The translations under genes and the position numbers were made by a program. Shown piece by piece: positions 1 to 12,300 of a DNA stretch of 64,000 nucleotides. The number at the start of each line of letters is the position of its first letter. The first letter of the stretch is position 1. The notes below the pieces were generated by a model. It had not been told where the DNA came from, ran no database searches, and saw only the letters and a program-made list of their open reading frames with translations. This DNA comes from Strix aluco (Eukaryota > Chordata > Aves > Strigiformes > Strigidae): contig NC_133934.1 of the NCBI RefSeq assembly GCF_031877795.1, positions 105,898,610-105,962,609 on the forward strand, written 5' to 3'.

Positions 1-3000
1 GACATCAACCACAGTAGCTATGTCTCCACAGCATATGTAAATATTTCTGTAGTCCCCAGAATATGTTTCTCTCTGCAACAGTTTCCAATCTCAAAATCCA
101 TGCATCATGACATTCCAAGTAATTTTGCCCTTTCAGCCTACATTCAGCCATATTTTTTCACTCCAATCAACTGTGCATATTTCATGTTCCACAACCATAA
201 GATCTAAGAGTTCCTGTATTACGTGGATTTATAAATCTACCTTTTCTAAAGATGCATGAGGCGTCTGGTTCAACACACAAACACTCCAAATATTTAAATT
301 ATGCATCATAAAGACTCCTTTAAGTCTAACCTAAAAATCTGTGATTTCAATTGACACATAATAGCAAATACGATGGAAAAAATATTGTAAGAAATGTATG
401 TTGGTTTAATAAACTTTAAAGCCCATTAAGCAAAGGGAAACCAGGAAAGAACAACCTCTAGTTAATCTGACATATGTCACCCTGTGGATGGAAAAATACA
501 CACAAAAATGGTACTTCAGAGTCAGATGAGAACTTGTTTTCAAAATGAAAACAACTGTAACAATATATAGTTGATTTTATTAACTCAGGGAATATTCATT
601 TAAAACAAAGGCAGTGAAGGTCAATTTTAGAAAATAGATTCTTTGAACAAAAAAGAAGCTAATCTAAATTTACTAAAATCAGTCACAAGAATATAATTAT
701 TAGTCTCCATATGGAGACGACCTGTGTAATTCAACCAAAAAAAAAAGACAACATGTATAGCCTTCAGCAAGAGCAGAGAAAGACAGAAAAAGCCCATTGT
801 GGTGAAATGACAGAATCCAAGCAGCTATTGAGGTCAATGAGGCCTTTTTTTTTTTTAAGGGGAAAAAAAAAGACGGAAGTTCAAGAGAGTCAACAGAACA
901 ATGCATTACTACAATGCTTAGTAGACAAATAACAGAATCAAAGCTGCAGGTGAACCAGACATCCAATTGAACTATTAAATAGCAAGCACAGCTGAAGGGA
1001 AAGGTCTTTTAGGGAAGTTAATTTATTTCATTACATCAAACTTTACCACAGATTACAGTCATACTCTGCCAGCAACAATAACAACAGAATTTACATTTTT
1101 ACATAGTACTTTTAAATCATAATTTTTTAATAAGGATAGTCTCACAGAGTGATTGTAAAGAGACGAACTGCCCATAAATACTGATAAATTAAAGAGCAAC
1201 ATGGTAAAAGCACCAGTAAGCCAGCACCAGCATATGCCAGCACCAGTAAGCTTTTTCAATCATCTTAAGTGATAACTGAAAATCACAACTGGCATCCCAC
1301 TGTGCTGAATAATTTAACCAGTGTCCTTAGAAGAAAACCATGCCTCTCTGATTTACTTTACCTTACTGATTTTTTTAGCCTGTTTGTGATATAGCTGATG
1401 AAGAAAAATAATTCACAGAATTTATCTGGTCTTTCAAAAAGCCTTTGATGCTGTCTCTTAAAAGTAGCTAGAAGGGCAAATGCAAAAAGTTGTCAAGTAT
1501 AGACAAGTAACATTTGTCATGATTTAGAGAGTATGGAAAAAAAGTATGCTGGCCTCAGTTGGTCAGTGTTCAATATGACATGAGTCCTGATCTGTATCTT
1601 CGTAATTGTTGATTAATGATGTGGAAAAGAAGGAGCATGGACAAGCAGGCAAATATGTAGAAAACACAAAATTATTTAGCTGAGACTAAAGATGATGTTG
1701 AACTCAAGCAGAACTTAAAACAAGTAGAAGAATGATGTATGAAATCAGTAGGATGAATGAAAAAGGTATAATGAAAAATGGACAGAAAAACTGAATTCAC
1801 TGCTCCTGAAGACAAATAAACGCAAATTGTCAGGAATAACTTGACTTATTTGTACATTTTGTTGCCTTCTACATAAATAGCAAAAATAATAAAAAAAACC
1901 AAACCACCCACAACTCTGTGTTTAAGTCTTATGACCATTCAATAAACAAGCAGTTCATGCAAGTAGCAGTAGCCAAAAAAGCATACAACATATCAGGTGT
2001 GGATATAATAGACAGAAAATATGGGCACAACTGCAAAGCTACTGTACAAATCAACAGGATACCCTCACTTGGTATACTGTATTCAATTTTGACCATCCAG
2101 TCTCAAAAGTAGAAATATCAGAAATGGAAGACATTCATCAAAGATGAGTGCAAAAATAATTCAAAGTTGAACAAGAGGCATTACAAATATTGTGATGTTA
2201 GCAAGAACATCATTAAGAGGTGGGAACAACAAAGGCATCCAAACATTACTGAACTATGAACAGCAATGGTTATGTTCTCACATTTTACCCTAAGGCAGGT
2301 GGAACATAACAGTGCTTTACACTTTCCTTTGGAATTTCTGGTATTGGCCATTGTCACACAAAAGAGTTACCGAACGGATACAGCAGTGATACTGTTATGA
2401 TTGGAATACACCCAAAAAGGGCTTTACACCAAACAAGTGTATCCCTATAGCAGGCAACAATCTTAATAAGGAGTGATTTAAAAGCTGTCAAGTTTGCCAC
2501 AGGCATCAGAAAAAAGAGCAGTTTGAGAACAATGAGGTAGTCCTGTGAATGTTAAGGTAGAACTTCACCTGAAAATGAAGAACAGTGCAGGGAAAAAAAA
2601 ACACAAATGCATATGACAGGGGACAGACAGGGGTTTTGAGGAAAAAAATTTAGTGTCCAATACATCTGCAATAGTTCAACAACAAATCTGTATCTAAACT
2701 CTTGCAGTACAAAAGTTAAATATCCTAATAGTAGCTAGGCCACCATTCTGAAACATTTGGGAAACAGTGTTCATTAGTTACTCTTGGCAGGCACCTAGGA
2801 TTAAGGAATGCATTTTTGAAGGATTCACAATACCAACTTTCCATATCCCATGCTTCTCTTCTCAAACAGTGCCTGTTAAATCAGTGACTAGATCGATACT
2901 ATGGGCACTGCACTCCCGTGTGCACTCCTGAGTCCTGAGCCCCAGACGGTAGGATGTGTTGGAGCCTGCTTTGGCACTCTCCTGGCCCACACATGAAGGT

Positions 3001-3253
3001 TTGCTTTCCCAGGGAAACAAGAGCACACTGCAGAGGCACAGAGGTGGCGCACCACAGGGCTTTGTCTTGAGATGTAATGATGCGCCTGAGAAGCACACCT
3101 ATGTTTCTCAGCACAGATAGAGCCGATTGGCTCAGGATCAGGAAAGAATCAACAGCTTCCTTCCCCAGCTTCATGGTAACCTAGCAATATATAGACATGT
3201 TCCTGGTCAACACAGCCATCCCCAAAAGTTTAGAGCTATTGGCCATTACTAAC
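1..3253. other. MLH3 intron, AT-rich, no exon recognised
   Basis: This stretch lies downstream of MLH3 exon 8 on the minus strand. I looked for the remaining C-terminal MLH3 segments (VERE, ACHGAIKFND and GRPSM-type blocks) and saw none, so it is read as intron. It holds short A and T tracts near 735-885 and a small imperfect repeat of GCCAGCACCAG near 1208-1250. It also has a distinctly GC-richer block at about 2880-3180, listed separately. No interspersed repeat family was recognised. Confidence 0.7.
2862..3174. other. GC-richer island of unknown nature inside the MLH3 intron
   Basis: The surrounding intron is AT-rich, but this 300-bp block is markedly richer in G and C and is open in two minus-strand frames (78 and 91 codons). 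I do not recognise either translation, and neither is bounded by convincing splice sites in phase with MLH3 exon 8. It could be an old retroposed fragment, a regulatory element or chance. Confidence 0.3.
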
Positions 3254-3362
3254 CGTAGAAATCTTCTTTGTTCTTCTGTAACTTCAATCTCCAAAGGGGG
3301 AGAGATGGAGGAGGACAGTAATTTCTTCTTGCCACATGCTGCAGCTTCCTTCTCATAGGAAT
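3254..3362 (-). CDS. MLH3: MLH3 exon 8
   Basis: This 109-nt exon starts [18 protein letters not shown], continues through [16 protein letters not shown] and ends in phase 2. It matches human [20 protein letters not shown] and PPLEITVTEEQRRLL. The acceptor is CATTCACAG|ATTCC and the donor is CTACG|GTTAGT. It is the last MLH3 exon I can recognise in the window. Confidence 0.93.
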
Positions 3363-6300
3363 CTGTGAATGAATCGTTCAGAAGTATCCACTCTTAGAAT
3401 ATTTACGCAGGCATTACCCTTAATGACCCTATGGTCTGGCATGTAATCTTCTGTTTGGATTAAAAAGTGACCACAGAATGCCTTCTCCTGAAACTTGTGG
3501 AGGACTGGGAATGTCACAAACCAGACACCCAGTCTCTGGGGAAGGGTTGGTTAATGCCACTTTGTATTTTCCCACCAGTTCCAAAAAAGAGTCACCCTAA
3601 ATAGCTAAAAAAACTACTGATATATTTAGTCCCACTCACAGAGAGCAATTTTTCCACAAGAAGTCTGACATAAATGGCCTCAAAATACAATTCATTAAGC
3701 ATTTCTCCCTTCAGTCTTTAACTTTTTTCAGTACCTGACCAAAAGGAGCAGAGTTCCTGGAACCCTCTGCAGGAACTGTGCAGTATTTATTGATGAAAGA
3801 GAAGGTCAATGATTTTTAAGTACTTGATGGATGGCTATTGTGCTTTTTAACACTGAAACCAATGGCTAATGGGCTTACAGAGAAGACTATTATCCCTTTG
3901 CAAACAGTTTTAGATTGTGGAAATTTTAGGCTTTAAGCACAGTATTCAGCTAAAAAAGAACCAAATGAACTACGCTCTTTATTCTGCATCCCATGCCTCA
4001 TTCTTCACAGCATAACCACATAATCTTATTGATGTTGTTTTACTTCCTCTTCATTGTTTTTCCTATCACTCTTCCTGCTCTTTTATTATGTCAGGACTAT
4101 TTTAGTTTGATAGTTCTGTGGGTAAGGAGTGTATCTTCTATTTTTGGAAACACTGCAACAATTTTCAGCTGCCAATACTATGACTGCTACAGATACTGAA
4201 CGTCTGTGCTCTCCTAAGAATCAGGATAAAGATGACAAATGAATATCCTACTGGTTCCATACATCCCAGATAGCTCGTTTGTACTTTTCCGTACACTGTT
4301 TAACTTTTTTCCTAAGACCATCTGAACCATCACCTGCAATAAGTTGCTCCAGGCGGATCCGTTCATGAGCTGCATGTTGGTCCACCAAAATCAAGAGGTT
4401 TCCATCTAAAAATGTACCAGAACAGATGAGAAACAGGTGACTTTGTACCAGACCACTGCACTCCCTGAGGCCACATTTAGAAGATAACTATCAGCCAGTT
4501 TTACATAAATAAAGTGAGGAGGAGGCTGTGTTGGCAGAACATAAAGTCACTACGGAACAGAAATTTAGTGATCTAAATTCGCATTTAAATTAAGGTAATT
4601 AGATTTGAGTTAACTCTTCTCTATTGACATCCTCATCTAACTTCAGAATGAGAGCTGAGGTCACCCACAAACTGTTCTATTTAATACAGTCTTTAAAAAT
4701 GTTACAAAACCTACTGGTTTTGAATGACTTTTTTGTACAGCTTCAGCAAGCTTCAACAATGAATATGTCCAGACACTGTGAACAGTCTGAAAGACGCTAG
4801 TAATTTGAGTACAATCTATTTTTATAACACTAATCTGAAGGCAGTAGGAACATTCAACAATGTCCAAAATAAAGATAAAGAAGATCCAGGAAATTTCAAG
4901 TGAAGACTAACATTTTCCTCTACTCACAATATCATCCCAAAGCACAAAGAGAATACAAACAGGACAGTGTTCCCTCTGCAATCTAACTGCACTTGACAGC
5001 CAGCTCAACTTCATGTTAATAACCACTCTTACCTGCCTTTTTATCCATTTCATTCCTAGTGTTGATTAAACAAGCGATAAATTTATTGTCCACTTGCTGA
5101 AGAACCTGTAAAATACTCAGAAAAATCATCACCCTGTGGTAGAATTATTTAAAAAATAAAAGAAAACAAAAGAAGACAACAATCAAAATGGATCAAGTGC
5201 ATCAAATAGCCAGTAGGATGACAGGAGGGTGGAAACTGCATCTTTTCTAATCCCAAAGAATTTGGCCTAGCATAACTGAGACTGGGGAGGTATATCATTA
5301 TTCTTTATAAATATAGTGGGGGCTAAATATGGAAAAAGCAACAATTATTTAAGCTAAAAGACAATACTGGCAGAAGGTCAAATGACCATAAATTAGTCAT
5401 GAAACAGTTTAGTCTGGAACTAAGAGAAAGTTTCAAAATACCCAAGAAAATAATTATAGATCAATTTTTTCAAACAGAGTCATAAGGGCAAGAGTTCTAA
5501 TTGTTCTATGGTGGAGCTGGAAATTTACAGAACGGATTACATAGTCGTGTAGAAGCCTCCTTGAGTTGGGAATTAAAGCTGTGCACAGCAACTCTGAGTA
5601 TTTGATTTGCTGATATCACCAAAAGAGAATACAAACAACCTTTTTTAACCTGCCCTGTGTTTAAGGATTTGTGCTGATCATCTGTAGGAGCCAGGAAGCA
5701 ATTTTTTCCTCATTTTCTGATGTAGAATTTGCCTCTATGACTTGATTCCACCTTCCCCTCAAGGATCACAAAACAACCAGAGCTACAGGGAATACTGAGG
5801 AGGGATGCACAATGCTTTCAGTATCTTATTGCTAGATTTAAATTAGCAGATGTGGTGTTAGGGTGGAATTTCTCCCCAGGTCACATAGATAGAGCTCACT
5901 CTGAATTCTCTGTCCCACAGCATGTGTGTTGTTCACCTCCTAGGTAAAAATGAATAGATGACTCTATTTCTTTGCAGGGATGCAAGACATTAATAATTCT
6001 TTATATTCTCTTCCTGTGGCATGATGCAACATTTTGTGCTTTTGGTCTTTTCTACAGAGATTCTCAAAATTTCTATAGGGTACTGAAGGCAGTATTTAGC
6101 TTCTTCAGAGATGGGAAGTGGTAACTTCTTCTCTCTTTACCTTCTTAAAAACATACAAAGGAAAACATTATGCAGGTAAAGTTAAGCACAGAACCGCTCA
6201 TTAAGTTTTAAAGAACAGTTCTTATCATGAATGAACTGAAAAATGGCACCGCTCCTGTCTTTTTGAAACGGACAGCTTTCCTCTCCTGTCTTTTTGAAAC

Positions 6301-9300
6301 AGAATGTTTACTGTAATAACTTTATTTACCCCTGCTATTCTTGCACACACAACATAAATAAGGGAATCATTTGGCTCCTTCTCCACCCTGGAGAGCAACT
6401 TTACCATGCCCCACACAGTCAGAACCTGCAATCTCAAAGTCAGCAATCTGATTGCATGAGAATAATGCTAACTGGGCCTGTAAGTCTCTTATCATTGGGA
6501 TGCAAGAGAAGAAGAGAATCCACTTTGGCATTTCTATCCAGACAAACCATCAAAGAATGCAAGTTGAAGCCCAACATTTACATTAGCTTTTAAGCTAACA
6601 TTCAAAACATTTGATAAAGAAGCATTAAAAAATAAAACTTGATGCTATGATGCCACTTTTAAGAATCACTTCAGGGAAGACATAAATCCTAAAGTGAAAT
6701 TTCAAGTCTTTCCATGAAATCTGGGATTTGCTTTTGAAATCACTCTGGTGAAGAATTACATTTCTAAGGTCAATAAAAATGGAAGATAGAAGACACAGAT
6801 TTCAGAGGAATACCAACTAAGCAAATGTCTACAATAAATATAAAAAACTGCCCATTGAAATATCATTTAGTTAACAGTGTTTCTAAGCAGCAGTAATAGG
6901 GCTGCCTCTTGATTTAACCATACAATCAAGGAATTTTAGAGTCACTTGCAGATAGCTGATTAACCATGAGATGATACTAAGATCTGGCATGACATACACG
7001 TCTGCTGGTATCACACAACAACCAAGAATTCTGTTTGTGCTTGTGAAAATTAGGGACACGAACTATTACCCTGGATAGCTCTTTCCCACCAGGCAGAAAT
7101 ATCAGCAAATCCCACCTGCTGAGAGGGAATTTGGGGGTGAAAACTAGTAATAGATCATATTGTACCTGCATTGAATGAACCATGTCTTTGGTGAAACGAT
7201 AAGGATACAAGATATTGTGAATTTTCACAGCCAGATTGTCAGCCTGACTGCTGGTCACATCAACAGCAATCTGTAAAAACAGAATTACAGATCAAGCAGG
7301 CTATAAAGGATAGGGCAAAAAAACCCAAAACCACACAAAATACCTCCAACAAACCAGCTTTAAGAAAAACTGGAAGTAACTCTATTTTGACAAATCAAGC
7401 TTTCTACACAAGAATAGCAGTAGCTAAAGATACCATCCAGCAATCCCTGTTTCCATCCCCATATACTTTCCCATCTGGATATTACCTCTAACTTCAATGT
7501 ATTCAGCTGATTTCAAGTACCTATCGGAAAACCTGAAGTTAATTATCAGCCTGCATGAGGTCTCAATGGATTATTGCATTACAAAAGATTAAATGAGTCA
7601 GAGTACATATCAGAGCAACAACTGAACAGAACTGTTCCTTTTCAGAAACTCACCAGCAGGTGGTTTGTTACTCCGTCCCTATTGTTTGCAGGTGGAAATG
7701 GTTACACAGATATGTTTACACACACACAACATGATGATTAAAGATAATGCTACCTCATGACAACAAAGGAAGTTTTTCTAAAAGCTCCAACATTGTTTTC
7801 CTCTCACATGCTATAATCCTCCCAGGCTATAAAAACAACTATAGTAAAATATACTTCTAAGACCCATTGAATCCCAGAGAAGAAAGCTGGGTTATTTTCA
7901 CTCGGTCCGCAAACAGGACAGACACTATATTACAATTTTGCCATCCTTTAACTTTCAATTTTAAGACGACTATCTCTGCAGAAGGAAAGACAGCTCACAA
8001 TAATGTTTTGGTTTTGAAATGACGAGGGAAAAGATTAACCTGATGCCTGCCTCTCTGACTTTGACTAAATCCACAACAGTGACTTATATATAAAGAGTCT
8101 ATAAAAACACATAACTGCCAGGTCTATAGTCTAATATATGGCTGAATAACTCACATGCAATGATTACAATATTTGTAAATTTGGTCCCCATGTCAGAAAA
8201 TAATAGGAGGCTAAAATAGAAGGCTATTTTACCACGAGATGTGAGATAATACTTACCTCTGGGCAGGGAACAAAAACAGGATTATCCCATTCTGAAAGTA
8301 ACGACTGGAGAGACTCCTCTTCATCATCTAGGAAAGAACACACTGATAATACAGGGATTACCACCCTCCATCAATAGGAGGTGCATTGGGTACCTCTACC
8401 TCACACAAGTATTTCATTTTTTTTCCTTCATAAAAAGGGGAGAATGTACAAATAAGTAAGTAATGGAACATGAGACTGGGCTTCTTTAATGTCTGCTTTA
8501 ATGAGGAAGGACACTGCAGCTTTCTGACTCCTAACCATGCTGCAGCACAATTCAACAGGCCCTGAAAATGGGGGGGGGGGGGGCGGGGGGGAAGGGAAAG
8601 AAAGACCTGTTTAGCTACCCACTCCCTCTGGACAAAGCCACATACCAAAAAGATGATTTCATCCTTTCCACCGCAAAAAAAATTGTGAGGACTGAAGCTA
8701 TTTTTCACATTCCAAGGTTGGAATGAGTACAAAGAAGGGAGTAGGTAATTATTCTTTAAACTACTGACATAATTCAACAAAGAACTGGGTATTTCATCCT
8801 GTAAATAAGTATCCCCTAACCTGCCTTCAACCCTAAAAGGTTTTTTTTTCCAGTTCTAGATTTGAGATGACTCACACGGTCCCATTGTTAATAGACCTTG
8901 AGTAATTCTGGGTTCCTGTTGGGACATCTGGGAGAATTCTTTGATTTGTTTTTACCACAGAACACTGTGTCCTGGAAAGCTGGCCCTACCTCCCAGATCC
9001 TGGCTTGCTAGAGTCTTCTTGTTTCGAGGTCTAGGAAGGAAGGGTAGCAGAAGCTCACTTCTAAAGGGATGGCACCTGAACTGAATCCCTAAACACAATA
9101 TAAATTTATTGCTGCAGATTCAACAGTATGCAAAATTAAAAAAGCTATACAATTATTATATTCTCATAAATGAGCATGTGCTTAGCTCTGTATAAATTAG
9201 AGTACCCATCTAACACTGAGAAATAACAGCACATATGTAAAAAGCTCAGAATTATCAGACACACCTGCATCAGGAAATGTTATTTTAAAATACTACCATG

Positions 9301-12300
9301 GCTTCTGCTGGACTGTCCTTAAAAACTGGCTGCTGCTTTAAACATGTAAGAATTATTTCCAGAATTAGTGCAATCAGAAGTGTTATCCCCAAAGAAAAAG
9401 AGGAGGCATATGGTAGTCTGACAGATATCAAAACACTCTTGAATTCTCTCTATTAAGGAGTGGCAAAGCTGTCAGTCTATCACCACTCCTATCAATACTT
9501 AATACAGTTATCAGGAACTTGTAAAACTGAAAACTACAAGTCAGTGAGACCACAAGAGATATCAGAGTTAGCCTAACAACATGTTCCTACCCACCCAGAA
9601 ATGATTTAATGATATTACAAACCTGCACTGTTATCAAGATTATTAAGAAAAGTGGCTCAGATTTCCAGCACAGTGGTAAACATTTCACCCTTCCTTTGGT
9701 ACAATTCAGACTTCTATTCTTTGTGAAATAATAATGAATTAATAAAGTTCCTTTCTACTGAGAAATTAAGGGTGTGCATTCAGGAAAAGTGGCAGGGTGA
9801 TAACGCCAAAGAAAACCAGCTGCATGCTGATAAGCTCAGTGTGAACAGGCTCTATGAGATTCTAGGCCAGTCCGTAGACTCCTGACTGTTGACTCCATTC
9901 CAGTAAGGATCAGTGATGGTCCTACCTACCCTGGAGACCGAGAATCCTTTCAAGAATCCAAACTGGCACCCCAGCATGGGAGAGTAACTCAGCATCTCAT
10001 TTTCACAAAACCCAGAACAGAGGACAAGGTGGCCTGATGTGGTTCCCGGGAAACTGTGGCACATTGAAGAATGCTGCCTAATTCAGAGGTTGAGTTTGAC
10101 AGAACTTTTCAATCGATCATAGAATCACAGAATGGTTTGGGTTGGAATGGACCTTAAAGATCATCTAGTCCAGCCCCCCTGCCATGGGCAGGGACACCTT
10201 CTACTAGACCAGGTTGCTCAAAGCCCCGTCCAACCCAGCCTTGAACACTGCCAGGGAGGGGGCAGCCACAGCTTCTCTGGGCAACCTGTTCCAGTGTCTC
10301 ACCACCCTCACAGTGAAGAATTTCCTCCTGGTATCTAACCTAAATCTACCCTCTTTCCGTTTAAGACCATTACCCCTTGTCCTGTCACTACACTCCCTGA
10401 TAAAGAGTCCCTCCCCATCTTTTCTGTAGACCCCCTTTAGGTACTAGCAGGCCACTATAAGGTCTCCCTAGAGCCTTCCCTTCTCCAGGTTGAACAATCC
10501 CAACTCTCTCAGCCTGTCTTCACAGGAGAGGTGCTCCAGACCTCTGATCATCTTTGTGGCCTCCTCTGGACTTGCTCAAGCAGGTCAATGTCATTCTTAT
10601 GCTGGGGGCCCCAGAGCTGAACACAGCACTCCAGGTGGGGTCTCATGAGAGTGGAGTAGAGGGGGAGAATCACCTCCCTTGACCTGCTGGTCACACTTCT
10701 CTTGATGCAGCCCAGGATATGGTTGGCTTTCTGGGCTGCAAGCACACATTGCCAGGTTGTGTTGAGCTTCTCATCAACCCAACACCTGCAAGTCCTTCTC
10801 CTCAGGGCTGCTCTCAATCCATTCATTGCCTAGCCTGTATTTGTGCTTGGGATTGTCCCGACCCATGGGCAGGACCTTGCACTTGGACTTGTTGAACTTC
10901 ATGAGGTTTGCCTGGGCTCACCTCTCAAGCCTGTCAGGGTCCCTCTGGATGGCACATCCCTTCCCTCCAGTGTATTGACCACACCACACAGCTTGGTGTC
11001 GTCAGTACACTTGCTGAGGGTGCACTCGATCCCACTGTCCACGTTGCCAACAAAGATGTTAAACAGCACTGGTCCCAATACTGACCCCTGATGAACTCAC
11101 TTTTATAGCTATTGTCATGGAAAGATATTATCTCTCAAGTTCACAGAAGCATCTATCATCTATATGAACAGAAGTCCAGTATTTTATACATATAATAAAC
11201 AAAGAGTCATCTCCCTGCTTCTTGTTGCAGAGAAAATCCTTGTTCAGGATATACATTGTTCATAAAGCTAGGATTTACTTGCCCAAAGGCCAGTGAGAAT
11301 TCAGAGCTGACAGAGATATTATTAATCTGATTTTTCTGACGAGTAACATCAGAAAAGGTGCTGAGGATAATAATGTATCTACTTCATACATGCAAACCAC
11401 ATAAAACTACCATACTCAAGTATTCATTTTCACTTGCCTCAATTAGATCATTAAAATATACTAGTGTAATGACATATCAGTCAATAATGTAATAAAAGTA
11501 ACAAAAAATGCAAATATAGCTGGCACAACAATGAAGACCAAGTTGGATGATAACCTACTACAAACGCATAGCATTAGATTATTCAAAAAGGCATCTCATG
11601 GTGAAATGAAGCTTGATAAATTTTCCCATGGAAATTAGTTCAATTAGTACAAAGATGCCTGAGTCTAGCCTACAAAATCTAGCATTTTTGTTGAGCACAT
11701 GGCTTGTGACTAGAAAAGATAGCAGATGGCCACTGCTGTCATGGAGAAGAGGATATGGATTATTCTTACCCCCTTCCACCTGTCACCAACCAGTGTAATT
11801 TCCCTAAATTTGTGTATGAGATGCTGTTCTTAATAAATCATGTGGCTATGGAATTCTAAGTCAACACTGTGGGGTTACTGACACTACTCTAAAAAGCAAA
11901 ATGAATGCGTACACAGCAAGTGAGGAAATTATTCCACTCCTGGGTCTTAACAGCAGTCCAAAACAGTGCTCAACATCAAGAGACATGTTAAGACAGTTAT
12001 GTTTATTCCTATGGCTAAAAATTATGAATATCCTTTTCTTGAAAAATGTGTGAAAGAACATGTTTGTTGAACTTTGAAACTCTAAGATCTGTAGTGTCTA
12101 GCCACAGTTCAAACACCCTGTTAAGGTATGGGAGGTCCAACCTTCAACCTAAGAAAAGCAAAAAAAGCTGCAGTAGACATCTCACCAAAGAATAACACCA
12201 TTGACAGAGTTAAGAGTAGCACCATTGATACAATGGAGAGTAACACCAATGATAAGGCTAAGAAAGAACAATGCTGTTGGAGGTCAAAAAATGCAACACA

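Noticed and set aside
8358-8780. 140-codon minus-strand frame with a Pro-rich run
   Set aside because: The Pro run is the translation of the poly-G tract. It is intronic in MLH3 and has no splice support.
10548-10826. Independent 92-residue protein
   Set aside because: It is the C-terminal piece of the CR1 ORF2 protein within the truncated LINE, not a host gene.
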